NCBI RefSeq assembly: GCF_000512735.1
Contig: NZ_CP007028.1
Coordinates: forward strand, 682,001 to 746,000
Length of the DNA stretch: 64,000 nt
Reading direction: 5' to 3'
From: Thermocrinis ruber
Lineage (GTDB): Bacteria > Aquificota > Aquificia > Aquificales > Aquificaceae
Shown: one piece after another, positions 23,971 to 32,597 of the stretch
How the letters are laid out: every line of letters begins with the position of its first letter
How positions within the stretch are numbered: position 1 is the stretch's first letter
Notes under the pieces: model-generated
The model's database searches: none
Told to the model about the DNA's origin: nothing
The model's input: the letters and a program-made list of their open reading frames with translations, nothing else
Made by a program: the position numbers and the translations under genes

Positions 23971-25935
23971 TCAACCGTAGGTATCGGAATCGCCTTTAAC
24001 TGGTTCTATCCTCAAAATGGCATCCTCCGGTATGACGTTGTCTCCCGGTTTTGCAAAGATCTTCTTTACCACGCCGGTTATGGGTGCGTGGATCTCGTTT
24101 TCCATCTTCATGGCTTCCACTATTGCCACCGTTTGCCCTTCTTGGACAGGCTGACCCTCTTCCACAAGGATCCTTACCACCCTACCGGGCATGGGTGCGG
24201 TTGCGTCTCCGGGCTGGGTAGCCTTGGGAATGCCCTTTTCCTCCAACTGCTGTGCCACCGCCTGAGATACTCCACCGGCGGGTATGGCTTCCAGTAATGG
24301 AGTAAGCTGAACCTCTTCCAGTCTTCCATCCACTCTGATGTAGTACTTCCTTGGCTTTCCGGACTCCTGGTGGGCGCTTACGCCTTCCACCTTTACCTTG
24401 AACTTTTCGCCGTGATAGATGATCTCAAACTCTACGGGTGCTGCGCCAGGCACCGTGCCGGGCTTAACCTCTGTGGTTTCCGTCAGCTCTTCTATGGGCT
24501 CTGGCTTGAGTTCTCCCTTCTCCCTTGCTATGAAGAAATCCTTGGCTTGCATGGGGAAGAGGGCATAGAGTAGAACTTCCTCGTCGGTGGGTTCTCTGCC
24601 AAGCAGGGCTTTTGTCTCTTCGTAAGCTTTGTCCCAGTCGTTGGGGTCTGCCAGGTCTGCAGCCCTTATGGAGAAGTCTGGCTCTTTTCCGGGACCGAGG
24701 ATCTTCTTCGCCAACTCCTTGGAGATGGGACCGGGTGGTCTTCCATACTTGCCCTCCACGTAGTCCCTCACTTCCTTGGTGATCACCTTGTACCTCTCTC
24801 CGCTTATCACGTTCAGAACTGCCTGCACACCCACGATCTGAGAGGATGGTGTTAGCAAGGGTGGATAGCCAAGGTCCCTCTCCACGTTGGGCACTTCCTT
24901 TAGGGCTTCCTCTATCTTGTCAAGGGCGTTGGCTTCTATGAGTTGGGCTACCATGTTGGAGATCATACCGCCGGGGATCTTGTGAATGAGAACCTTTGCA
25001 TTGACGCCCGCATACTCGGTTTCATACTTTTTGTATTTTTTCTTTATCTGTCTGGCAATCTCTGCGCATTCGTCAATGAGTTTTAGGTCAAGCCCTGTGT
25101 CAAAGGGTGTACCCTCCAGCATGGCAACCACTGATTCTGTGGCAGGGTGGGAAGAACCAAAGGCTAGTGGAGATAGCACCGTATCCACCATATCCACACC
25201 CGCAAGGATCGCCATCATATGATTCACTATTGCGGTTCCGCTCATGTCATGGTTGTGAAGTAGCACGGGGAGTTTTCCTTGGGTTGCCTCCTTTATACCC
25301 TTTATGATGGCATAGGTTTCTAAGGGCATGATGATGCCGGTGGCATCCTTAAAGGACAGCCAGTCCGCACCCATCTCCGCGATCTCAAGGGCATACTCTA
25401 TCCACTTCTGGTAGGTGTGTATGGGGCTTCTTGTGTAAGATATCTCTGCGTGCACCTCACCACCCAGTTCCTTTATTGCCTTAACTGCGGTTGCTATGTT
25501 TCTATTATCGTTCAAAGCGTCAAAGACCCTGAAGACGGTTATACCGTTGGCTATGGACCTCTCCACAAACTTATAAACAAGCTTGTCGGACTTTGGTCTG
25601 TAGCCTACGATGTTTTGACCTCTAAATAGCATCTGGAGTTTAGTGTTGGGCATTACCTCCTTTATACGCCTGAGCCTCTCCCAAGGGTCCTCCTTCAGAT
25701 ACCTGAGGCAAACGTCGTAGGTGGCACCGCCCCACACCTCCACCGCGTAAAAGCCCACCTTGTCCATCTTCTCACAGAGTGGCAAAAGGTCGTCGGTTCT
25801 CACCCTGGTTGCCAGTTTGCACTGCTGTCCATCCCGGGGCGTAAGGTCTGTTATGAGGATCTTCTTCCTGAAGCCCTTCTTCTCAAGCTCTTTTAGGTCC
25901 TCTCTTATCTGCTCAATTATTTCAACTGCATGCAT
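23971..25935 (-). CDS. cfiA: 2-oxoglutarate carboxylase large subunit (biotin-carrying carboxyltransferase)
   Basis: A 654-aa protein. The N-terminal carboxyltransferase barrel (about residues 25-300) has DLTPRDGQQ, EVWGGATYDV, FKDATGIIMP and PVLLHNHDMSG. A conserved PYC/OADA domain follows, and the C-terminus is a biotinyl domain with EAMKMENEI, whose Lys is biotinylated by BirA. Size and pairing with the 472-aa subunit match the 2-oxoglutarate carboxylase of Hydrogenobacter, which makes oxalosuccinate in the reductive TCA cycle. A pyruvate carboxylase B subunit has the same domains, so the substrate is an inference. Confidence 0.85.
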   Translation of the reverse strand: MHAVEIIEQIREDLKELEKKGFRKKILITDLTPRDGQQCKLATRVRTDDLLPLCEKMDKVGFYAVEVWGGATYDVCLRYLKEDPWERLRRIKEVMPNTKLQMLFRGQNIVGYRPKSDKLVYKFVERSIANGITVFRVFDALNDNRNIATAVKAIKELGGEVHAEISYTRSPIHTYQKWIEYALEIAEMGADWLSFKDATGIIMPLETYAIIKGIKEATQGKLPVLLHNHDMSGTAIVNHMMAILAGVDMVDTVLSPLAFGSSHPATESVVAMLEGTPFDTGLDLKLIDECAEIARQIKKKYKKYETEYAGVNAKVLIHKIPGGMISNMVAQLIEANALDKIEEALKEVPNVERDLGYPPLLTPSSQIVGVQAVLNVISGERYKVITKEVRDYVEGKYGRPPGPISKELAKKILGPGKEPDFSIRAADLADPNDWDKAYEETKALLGREPTDEEVLLYALFPMQAKDFFIAREKGELKPEPIEELTETTEVKPGTVPGAAPVEFEIIYHGEKFKVKVEGVSAHQESGKPRKYYIRVDGRLEEVQLTPLLEAIPAGGVSQAVAQQLEEKGIPKATQPGDATAPMPGRVVRILVEEGQPVQEGQTVAIVEAMKMENEIHAPITGVVKKIFAKPGDNVIPEDAILRIEPVKGDSDTYG

Positions 25936-25948
25936 GTTAGACCTCCTT

Positions 25949-27367
25949 TTATAAACCGTGATAGCTTGCTATAGCAGAAGCAATTATAGCCACAAAGTCC
26001 TCTTTGTCCCTGTGTTCTGGGTAATCAAAGAGGTGTGGCTTTTCTTCTAAATACTTGGTGGTAAATTTGCCCGCCCTAAAGTCTGGGTCCTTCATTATGT
26101 TTATAAGCAACGGTATGGTTGTTTTTACGCCAGTGATCTCGTAAGTTTCAAGGGCTGCGCGCATTCTATCCACCGCAACCTCCCAAGTGGGAGCCCAAAC
26201 TATCAGCTTGGCAATCATAGAGTCGTAGTAGGGAGTTACCTCAAAACCGCGAGACGCAGCGTGCTCCACCCTTATGCCAAAGCCACCGGGCACATAGTAG
26301 CGCTCTATGGTGCCTATGCTTGGAGCAAAGCCCTTTTTGGGATCCTCTGCGTTGATCCTACACTCTATAGAGTAGCCGTTGAACTTTATGTCCTCCTGCT
26401 TGTATCTCAGGGGCTCTCCCGCTGCGATGCGTATCTGCCACTTGACTATATCCACCCCCGTGACCATTTCCGTCACTGGGTGCTCCACCTGAATACGGGT
26501 ATTCATCTCAATAAAGTAGAGGTTACCCTTTTCGTCTGCCACAAACTCCATAGTGCCCGCGCTGTAATAGCCGATCTCCTTTGCCGCCTTTACCACCAAC
26601 GAACCGTAATACTCCCTTTGCTCTGGAGTTAGCAGTAGAGAGGGAGCAATTTCCACCAGTTTTTGGTTTCTTCTTTGAATGGAGCAGTCCCTCTCACCAA
26701 GATGGATAACATTTCCGTATTTATCTCCGAGAACTTGAAATTCTATGTGTTTAGGGTTCTGTATGTACTTTTCCAGTAGAAGGTCTCCCCTTCCAAAGGC
26801 CTTTTGGGCTTCGTTGTAAGCAAGTTCGTAGTTCCTTAAGAGTTCTTCTTCGTTTCTACAGATCCTTATACCCCTTCCACCACCACCGGCGGAAGCCTTT
26901 AGCAGAACCGGAAAGCCTATTTCCCTTGCTATGTGAAGGGCTTCCTTTTCATCCTTCAAAATACCGTCGCTACCAGGCACAGTGGGAAGTCCAACCTTTT
27001 TGGCAACCTCCTTAGACCTTGCCTTGTCTCCCATTAGCTCTATAACCTTCCAGTGTGGACCTATAAAGGTGATACCCTTTTCCTCGCAGAGCCTTGCAAA
27101 GTGTTCGTTTTCCGCCAAAAATCCATAACCCGGATGGATAGCTTCCGCCCCTACCTCCAGAGCCAGGTCCACGATCCGCTCCGCGTTCAGGTAGGTATCC
27201 AAGGGATTTACCCCTATCATGTACGCTTCGTCAGCCATCTTCACATGTCTTGCGGTGGATTCAATCTCGTTGTATATGGCTACCGTTTGTATTCCCAGCT
27301 CCTTGCAAGCCCTTATGATCCTACAGGCTATCTCTCCTCTGTTGGCAACCAAAACCTTCTTAAACAT
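25949..27367 (-). CDS. cfiB: 2-oxoglutarate carboxylase small subunit (biotin carboxylase)
   Basis: A 472-aa ATP-grasp enzyme with the biotin carboxylase layout: VLVANRGEIACRIIRACKEL, the glycine-rich loop ASAGGGGRGIR, GERDCSIQRRNQKLVEIAPS, and EMNTRIQVEHPVTEMVTG. It carboxylates the biotin on CfiA using ATP and bicarbonate. It lies 13 bp upstream of cfiA in the same operon. The alternative name is pyruvate carboxylase subunit A. Confidence 0.86.
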   Translation of the reverse strand: MFKKVLVANRGEIACRIIRACKELGIQTVAIYNEIESTARHVKMADEAYMIGVNPLDTYLNAERIVDLALEVGAEAIHPGYGFLAENEHFARLCEEKGITFIGPHWKVIELMGDKARSKEVAKKVGLPTVPGSDGILKDEKEALHIAREIGFPVLLKASAGGGGRGIRICRNEEELLRNYELAYNEAQKAFGRGDLLLEKYIQNPKHIEFQVLGDKYGNVIHLGERDCSIQRRNQKLVEIAPSLLLTPEQREYYGSLVVKAAKEIGYYSAGTMEFVADEKGNLYFIEMNTRIQVEHPVTEMVTGVDIVKWQIRIAAGEPLRYKQEDIKFNGYSIECRINAEDPKKGFAPSIGTIERYYVPGGFGIRVEHAASRGFEVTPYYDSMIAKLIVWAPTWEVAVDRMRAALETYEITGVKTTIPLLINIMKDPDFRAGKFTTKYLEEKPHLFDYPEHRDKEDFVAIIASAIASYHGL

Positions 27368-27376
27368 ACCTGCCTC

Positions 27377-27796
27377 CTACCTCACAATCTCAATCTTGTA
27401 TTCAATCGGTGCCACTTTGTTGATCATGTATGCAATGGAACATGTGCCCGGGTCAAAGATGGTCTTATCAAGGGCTCTTTTCACATCCTCTTCGGACACA
27501 TCCCCTTTAACTTTTACAAAGAGATAAATTTTAGTGAATACCTTTGGATAGCCTTCTGTGATCCTCTCTGCGTCCGTTTCTATTTCTATGTGCTCCGTGT
27601 GTTTTCCCTCTTTGTGAAGGGCTTCGTAGAGGTGTATTCCCACACAGCCCGCTATGGAGTGGAAAAGCAGTTCAGGAGGTCTTATGCCTCTACCCTTACC
27701 GCCCACATAACCCGCAGCGTCTATGGGCACTTCTCTTCCGGCTTCACCAACGCCTACAAAGTGAAAATCTTCCTTTTGGACCACCCTAACCTTCAT
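27377..27796 (-). CDS. OsmC-family protein
   Basis: A 139-aa single-domain OsmC/Ohr-fold protein. It has two Cys in the family positions: SIAGCVGIHLYEALHKEG and PGTCSIAYMINKVA. OsmC/Ohr proteins are thiol-dependent peroxidases, although this branch (YhfA-like) has less clear activity. It is the first gene of the osmC-cfiB-cfiA-bcp run, preceded by an AGGAGG site and an upstream TATAAT (minus strand, 27839-27834). Confidence 0.83.
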   Translation of the reverse strand: MKVRVVQKEDFHFVGVGEAGREVPIDAAGYVGGKGRGIRPPELLFHSIAGCVGIHLYEALHKEGKHTEHIEIETDAERITEGYPKVFTKIYLFVKVKGDVSEEDVKRALDKTIFDPGTCSIAYMINKVAPIEYKIEIVR

Positions 27797-27833
27797 ACAA
27801 ACCTCCTGAAAGGGAAATTTTTAGGGACTAAAT

Positions 27834-27839
27834 ATTATA
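27834..27839 (-). promoter_or_regulatory. -10 element upstream of osmC-cfiB-cfiA
   Basis: TATAAT on the minus strand, 37 bp before the osmC start. The matching -35 is weak, so the promoter is only tentative. Confidence 0.4.
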
Positions 27840-27910
27840 CACCATACAAAACAAAAATAACTGCTTTTTGTCATAAACTTTTTATCTATACCCCGGGTGA
27901 GAAAAAAGGT

Positions 27911-27939
27911 TTGTATCTAATCAAAAACTGTTTTATAAT
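27911..27939 (+). promoter_or_regulatory. Promoter reading into the relic repeat array
   Basis: TTGTAT (27911-27916), a 17-bp spacer and TATAAT (27934-27939) lie about 135 bp before the first repeat, where a CRISPR leader promoter would be expected. It could also serve tadA. Confidence 0.45.
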
Positions 27940-28074
27940 AAATAGCAGGGTTTTGAGGGTTCCTTTGGGACCCTTGTTCAACTTGGCAACTGAATATGGG
28001 TTAGTGTGCCCTATCGGTGGGCTGTTTCAATTTTGAGAGGGTTAAGGTTTTGATTTTCAGGCTTTTTGGGAGAT

Positions 28075-28315
28075 GTTTTAAGCCCACTGGGTGGGATGGA
28101 GACTTGATTGTTTTTCTGATGCTTTGTTCAAAGTCAAACTCTTTCGTTCCAAGCCCACCGTGTGGGATGGCGACGCTTGTTCAAAGTCAAACTCCTTGCT
28201 CATGGCAACAGTTCCGAGCCCACTGTGTGGGATGGTGACCTCCGCTTTGCTTTCCACACCGCCTTGATGGGTTCCTTTGAGACTATGTTCTAAACCCACC
28301 GCGTGGGATTCTTTT
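28075..28315 (+). CRISPR. Degenerate CRISPR-like array of four 29-bp repeats, no adjacent cas genes
   Basis: Four related 29-bp units start at 28075, 28146, 28211 and 28287. Each has a GTT(C/T)(C/T) beginning and a short palindrome CCCAC-nnn-GTGGG (loops TGG, CGT, TGT, CGC) followed by GATGG-GAC, the last unit being degraded at its 3' end. The intervals are about 42, 36 and 47 bp, in spacer range. Spacers 1 and 2 share TTGTTCAAAGTCAAACTC. The repeats differ from each other at several sites, so the array is probably inactive. No cas gene lies in the window. The 573-bp gap 27797-28369 holds nothing else except the promoters listed. Confidence 0.6.
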
Positions 28316-28369
28316 TCCCCCTTCTAACTCTTTGAAAACAAAAAGAAAGGGCTTTAACATTTTGAAAAC

Positions 28370-28810
28370 ATGGAAGACCGGTGGATAAAGGAGTGCCTTA
28401 GGCAGGCAAAGAGGGCTTTTGATGCTGGAGAGGTGCCGGTGGGCGCGGTGGTGGTCAAGGACGGAAAAGTTATTGCAAAAGCCCATAACAAGGTGGAGAG
28501 TTTGCGGGACCCTACTGCCCATGCGGAGCTTTTGGCAATAAAAAAAGCCCTAAAAAAGCTAAACCAAAAATACCTTCATGGTTGCACCATGTATGTTTCT
28601 TTGGAACCATGTGCTATGTGTGCTTACGCATTGGTTTTAGTCCGTATAGATAAGGTGGTATTTTTGGCACAGGATGAAAGGGCGGGGGCGGTTATGAGCC
28701 AGTATAACCTTTTGGATGATCTTAGCTTTAATCATAGGGTAAAGTGGGTTTATAAGCCTATGGAACCAGCCAAGCTTATGTTAAAAGAGTTCTTCAAAAG
28801 ATTAAGATGA
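28370..28810 (+). CDS. tadA: tRNA-specific adenosine deaminase
   Basis: A 146-aa cytidine/deoxycytidylate deaminase-fold enzyme with zinc-site motifs TAHAELLAIKKA (His and catalytic Glu) and EPCAMCAYALVLVRI (two Cys). TadA makes inosine at the wobble base of tRNA-Arg(ACG). It overlaps the next gene by 4 bp (ATGA). Confidence 0.93.
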   Translation: MEDRWIKECLRQAKRAFDAGEVPVGAVVVKDGKVIAKAHNKVESLRDPTAHAELLAIKKALKKLNQKYLHGCTMYVSLEPCAMCAYALVLVRIDKVVFLAQDERAGAVMSQYNLLDDLSFNHRVKWVYKPMEPAKLMLKEFFKRLR

Positions 28811-29373
28811 AGGTCCTTGGTATTGATCTGGCGGGTTCGGAAAGGAGAAACTCGGGAGTGGCATACTTAGAGGATGGCAAGCTAACCTGCTTTGTGTTGC
28901 ACAAGGATGAGGAGATCTTGGAGCTTTCTAAGGGTTTTTCCCATATCTTCATAGATGCTCCTTTGTCTTTGCCAAAGGGGAGGGCTAACATACAGGAAAG
29001 GGGTCCCCACTTTAGGGCTTGCGACCTGATGCTGAGGGAAAGGGGCATAAAGTTCTTTCCGGTTTCTTTGGGTCCTATGCGTCTTTTAACGGAGAGGGGC
29101 ATAAGGCTAAAAACTGTGATGGAAGGGTGGGGAAAGGTGGTCTATGAGGTTTTTCCGGGGGCTTTTTATGATGTTATGGGGGTGGGGCGGAAGGATAAGA
29201 AGGCTATATTGGAGCTATACAGGAGGCTTGGCTTTAATTTGGAAGACAGAAAATACACTAAGGATGAGATAGACGCTATAGCCTGTTTGCTTACGGGTAT
29301 TATGTTTTTGGAGGGAAGGGCTGAGCTTTTGGAGGGAGAAGACGGTGCTATAATCATCCCAAAGGCTACTTGA
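28807..29373 (+). CDS. DUF429 family protein
   Basis: A 188-aa protein with an RNase H-like beginning (VLGIDLAGSERRNSGVAYLEDGK) and IFIDAPLSLPKG, then FRACDLMLRERGIKFFPVSLGPMRLLTERG and a C-terminal KYTKDEIDAIACLLTG. This pattern fits DUF429, whose biochemical role is not known. It is translationally coupled to tadA and convergent with the next gene (8-bp overlap). Confidence 0.78.
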   Translation: MKVLGIDLAGSERRNSGVAYLEDGKLTCFVLHKDEEILELSKGFSHIFIDAPLSLPKGRANIQERGPHFRACDLMLRERGIKFFPVSLGPMRLLTERGIRLKTVMEGWGKVVYEVFPGAFYDVMGVGRKDKKAILELYRRLGFNLEDRKYTKDEIDAIACLLTGIMFLEGRAELLEGEDGAIIIPKAT

Positions 29374-29815
29374 GCTGGAGGATAGCTTTACCTATCTGTG
29401 TGGATGCGTAGGCATACTTTAGGGCGTATTCATAGTCTCCTACCCTTCTGTTTTCCACTGCCACCACATGAAAGAGCTGTTGGTATGAATACAAAAGGGG
29501 ATGCTTTTTTTTGTATTTGGAAGTCTTTCGTAGCATAAGCAGTGAGTTTTTTGTGCGTTTGTCTGCCACCCTTCTTACCAGCTTGGAGTTAGCCTTAGTT
29601 TTATCTTGGTAGATAGTTTCCAATGCGTTGAGCAGGTAATCTAAAGCTAAAGGGTAGCTTTCGTTTTCTTGGCAGTTTTTCAACAGTCCCTCCGCATACT
29701 GAACTAACTCATCGTATATGTTGTAAGTCTTTACCTTTTCCAGCCTGATGCCAAGCTCTTGGCAGTTGAGGGCAAAGCTAAGTTTTACCAATATTAGAAA
29801 AATCAAAAAAAGCAT
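29366..29815 (-). CDS. Small exported helical protein of unknown function
   Basis: A 149-aa protein. The first 16 residues (MLFLIFLILVKLSFAL) form a signal peptide. The rest is helical (YDELVQYAEGLLKNC..., YPLALDYLLNALETIYQD...), suggestive of TPR-like pairs but not a clear match. Two Cys lie in the mature part. It is divergent from prmA with a 23-bp gap. I do not recognise the family. Confidence 0.6.
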   Translation of the reverse strand: MLFLIFLILVKLSFALNCQELGIRLEKVKTYNIYDELVQYAEGLLKNCQENESYPLALDYLLNALETIYQDKTKANSKLVRRVADKRTKNSLLMLRKTSKYKKKHPLLYSYQQLFHVVAVENRRVGDYEYALKYAYASTQIGKAILQLK

Positions 29816-29838
29816 GATAAAAATTTTATGTGCAAAGC

Positions 29839-30573
29839 ATGAACTACAAGGAGTATATCTACAGGTTGGGAAAGGAGGATTTTTACCAGTTCCTGCTGGA
29901 CTATGGCAAGGGTGTGCGCCTTTTGGAGGAGGGGAAGGAGGATGTAGTCTTTGCGGTCTATGAGCCTTTGCAAGGGTTTGAGCCAGTTGAAGTTAGGGAA
30001 ATAAAAGTCATAACACCAAAGGAGGGTTTTAAGCCCATAGCTTTGGGTGAGTTCGTGGTTCTACCCCCTTGGCTAAAGCCCATTTTTATAAACCCCGGCA
30101 GTGCCTTTGGCACAGGACTTCATCCCACCACCCAAATGTGTCTGAAGGCTATTGAGGACTTCTTTGTGGAGGGCTGGTCTGCCATTGATGTGGGTTGTGG
30201 GTCGGGCATACTTTCTATAGCCCTAAAGCTAAAGGGTGCAAACAAGGTGGTTGCCATAGACATAGACCCGCAGGCTGTTCAAGAGTGCAAAGCCAACGCA
30301 AAGCTAAACCATGTGGAGTTGGAGGTTTATCAGGAACAGCCCAAAGATATAAACCAGACCTTTGACTTTATGGTGGCAAACTTGGAAACCCACATATTTT
30401 TTGAGGTAATGGAGGACTTGGTAAAACTCTTTGAAAAAAGGGCAGTGCTTTCCGGCATATACAAAAAGGATGAGCTGAGGGAAATGCTCAAGCTTTTAAG
30501 GAACTATCCCCTAAAGGTCAAAAGGCGCATCTCAAAGAAGGGTTGGTTTTGCTTGATAGTGGATAAGATATAA
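29839..30573 (+). CDS. prmA: Ribosomal protein L11 methyltransferase
   Basis: A 244-aa class I methyltransferase. INPGSAFGTGLHPTTQMCLKAIE is the PrmA signature, and DVGCGSGILSIALKLKGANKVVAIDID is the SAM-binding motif I/II. The N-terminal L11-binding domain is short, as in other Aquificaceae-sized PrmA. ATG 29839 is preferred to GTG 29830 because the family begins close to the (N)YKEYIYRL strand. It is followed after 7 bp by nth. Confidence 0.9.
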   Translation: MNYKEYIYRLGKEDFYQFLLDYGKGVRLLEEGKEDVVFAVYEPLQGFEPVEVREIKVITPKEGFKPIALGEFVVLPPWLKPIFINPGSAFGTGLHPTTQMCLKAIEDFFVEGWSAIDVGCGSGILSIALKLKGANKVVAIDIDPQAVQECKANAKLNHVELEVYQEQPKDINQTFDFMVANLETHIFFEVMEDLVKLFEKRAVLSGIYKKDELREMLKLLRNYPLKVKRRISKKGWFCLIVDKI

Positions 30574-30580
30574 TAAAGGC

Positions 30581-31195
30581 ATGGTTGAGGAGATCATAAA
30601 ACGCCTTGAAAAGGTCTTTCCGGACAAGCTGGAGCTTAACTTTAGCACGCCCTTTGAGTTGGTGGTGGCGGTGGTTCTTTCCGCCCAAGAGAGGGACGCC
30701 AAAGTAAACGAAGTTACGAAAGAGCTTTTTAAAAAGTTCAACACGCCCCAGCAGTTTGCCAACGCAAGCTTGGAGGAAATAGAAAAAGAAATAAGCAGTA
30801 TAAGTTTTTACAGAAAGAAGGCAGAGTATATAAAGAAGATAAGTCAAATATTGGTGGAAAAGTACGAGGGTGAGGTACCAAAGAGCATAGAAGAGTTAGA
30901 AAAGCTTCCCGGCATAGGCAGAAAGTCCGCCAACATGATCCTTTACAATGCCTTTGGTATAAACGAGGGAATAGCGGTGGATCGGCATGTTTTGAGGGTT
31001 AGCCAAAGGCTTGGTTTAACCAAACAGCAAAAACCAGAAAAGGCAGAACAGGAGCTTATGAAACTGGTGCCAAAGGATCAGTGGGGCAAGTTCTCAAACC
31101 TACTCATTCTGCTCGGAAGATACATATGCACCGCCCAAAAGCCCAAGCACTCCGAATGCCCTCTTTACGACCTTTGCCCCTCTAGAGAGCTATAA
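30581..31195 (+). CDS. nth: Endonuclease III with a His in place of one cluster Cys
   Basis: A 204-aa DNA glycosylase/AP lyase. The helix-hairpin-helix LEKLPGIGRKSANMIL carries the catalytic Lys, and VDRHVLRVSQRLGL carries the catalytic Asp. The C-terminal iron-sulfur loop reads C-TAQKPK-H-SE-C-PLYDL-C, so the second of four usual Cys ligands is His (codon CAC). The spacing is otherwise exactly C-x6-C-x2-C-x5-C. A [4Fe-4S] cluster with three Cys and one His, or an impaired cluster, is implied. Confidence 0.93.
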   Translation: MVEEIIKRLEKVFPDKLELNFSTPFELVVAVVLSAQERDAKVNEVTKELFKKFNTPQQFANASLEEIEKEISSISFYRKKAEYIKKISQILVEKYEGEVPKSIEELEKLPGIGRKSANMILYNAFGINEGIAVDRHVLRVSQRLGLTKQQKPEKAEQELMKLVPKDQWGKFSNLLILLGRYICTAQKPKHSECPLYDLCPSREL

Positions 31196-32576
31196 CCTTG
31201 CCCGGGTTGAAGAGATTTTTCGGGTCAAAGACCTTTTTTATGCCCCTTAGTATTTCCATGCCCACGGGACCGAACTGATACTCCAAAAACTTCCTCTTTG
31301 TTAAACCCACACCATGCTCGCCCGTAATAGAACCGTTGTACCTTAAGGTGATCTCAAAGATCTCATCCACCGCCCTTTCTGCCCTCTCTTCCTCTTCCTT
31401 GTTTTTCTTATCATAGAGCAGATTTACATGGAGATTACCGTCTCCAATGTGTCCAAAGATCGCCATCAAAAGCCCATACTTTTCTGCCACCTTCCGATAA
31501 TCCCTTATGGCTTCCGACAGATACACCCTTGGCACCACCACGTCCTCGTTGATTTTGCCAGTCCTCAGGTTTCCCAAGGCGGGTCCCAAGCTCTTTCTGG
31601 CAGTCCAAAGCTTTTCTGCGGACTCCTCGTCCTCTGCCACCTTTACCTCCAAGCCCATAGCCCTTGCCAGCTCTTCCACCGCCTTTATGTCCTCTTTGAC
31701 GCTCTGAGGAGAGCCATCCACCTCCACCAAAAGCAACGCAGAAACATCCTTTGGCAAACCAACGGGTTTAAACTCCTCCACCGCCCTTATGGCATCCCTG
31801 TCCATAAACTCCAAGGCAGAGGGGAATATACCCGAGGTCATGATCCTTGTTACCACCCTTCCCACATCCTCCAAGTTCTTAAAAAGGATCAGTGCGGTTC
31901 CCCTTGCCTTCGGCTTTGGTATGAGCTTTAGCACTGCGGAGGTTATAAGCCCAAGGGTTCCCTCCGACCCCACAAAAAGCTTGGTTATATCGTACCCCGC
32001 CACATCCTTAATAACTGGGTTGCCCGTTTTTATAACCTCTCCCTCTTTTATAACTGCGGTCAAGCCCAAGACATACTCCCGCGTAACGCCGTACTTTAGA
32101 CACCTTGGACCCCCTGCGTTCTCCGCAATGTTGCCTCCTATGGTGGAATACTTAAAGGAAGATGGGTCCGGTGGATAAAACAGACCAAACCTTTCCACCT
32201 CCTGCTGAAACTCGTAGGTTATAACGCCCGGCTCCACCACTGCGGTAGCATTATCCACGTCTATCTGAAAGCGGTTCATTCTCTCAAAGGAAACCACCAC
32301 ACCCTTTTCCAAGGTAGGCACCGCACCACCCGTCAAACCAGAGCCCGCACCCCTGGGAAATATAGGGATCTCCTCTTCGTAGCACACCTTTACCAACTTT
32401 TGCACATCCTCCTGAGAGGTAGGAAAGACCACCGCGGAGGGCAAAGCCCTTTCTATGGGTATAGGTGTGGCATCGTAGGAGTAGAGCTTTCTCTCCACCA
32501 ACGAAGTGGAGACCTTTTCCCTTCCAAGCACCTCTATCAGCTTATCCACCGGTTTTTTACTCAACAAACCGAACAT
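31182..32576 (-). CDS. glcD: FAD-linked oxidase, glycolate oxidase GlcD / D-lactate dehydrogenase type
   Basis: A 464-aa flavoprotein. The FAD-binding (PP-loop) segment PRGAGSGLTGGAVP is near residue 77, and DPSSFKYSTIGGNIAENAGGPRCLKYG and SEGTLGLIT follow. The C-terminal oxidase domain ends with HIGDGNLHVNLLYD and TGEHGVGLTKRKFL. It oxidises a 2-hydroxy acid (glycolate or D-lactate); no glcE/F partner is next to it. It is convergent with nth (14-bp overlap) and divergent from the next gene. Confidence 0.87.
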   Translation of the reverse strand: MFGLLSKKPVDKLIEVLGREKVSTSLVERKLYSYDATPIPIERALPSAVVFPTSQEDVQKLVKVCYEEEIPIFPRGAGSGLTGGAVPTLEKGVVVSFERMNRFQIDVDNATAVVEPGVITYEFQQEVERFGLFYPPDPSSFKYSTIGGNIAENAGGPRCLKYGVTREYVLGLTAVIKEGEVIKTGNPVIKDVAGYDITKLFVGSEGTLGLITSAVLKLIPKPKARGTALILFKNLEDVGRVVTRIMTSGIFPSALEFMDRDAIRAVEEFKPVGLPKDVSALLLVEVDGSPQSVKEDIKAVEELARAMGLEVKVAEDEESAEKLWTARKSLGPALGNLRTGKINEDVVVPRVYLSEAIRDYRKVAEKYGLLMAIFGHIGDGNLHVNLLYDKKNKEEEERAERAVDEIFEITLRYNGSITGEHGVGLTKRKFLEYQFGPVGMEILRGIKKVFDPKNLFNPGKVIAL

Positions 32577-32597
32577 GGGTTTAAATTTTACTCCCTA

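Noticed and set aside
27887-27903. CCCCGGGTGAGAAAAAAGG as another IS end
   Set aside because: Only GGGTGAGAAA is shared with the IS ends near valS, and no partner end is nearby; chance cannot be excluded.
27957-27974. Hairpin GGGTTCC-TTT-GGGACCC as a terminator
   Set aside because: It is not followed by a T-run, and no gene ends just before it on the plus strand.
27053-28036. A 327-aa open frame on the + strand
   Set aside because: It lies antisense to cfiB and osmC, has no family-like motif, and its last part only reads through the AT-rich intergenic region.
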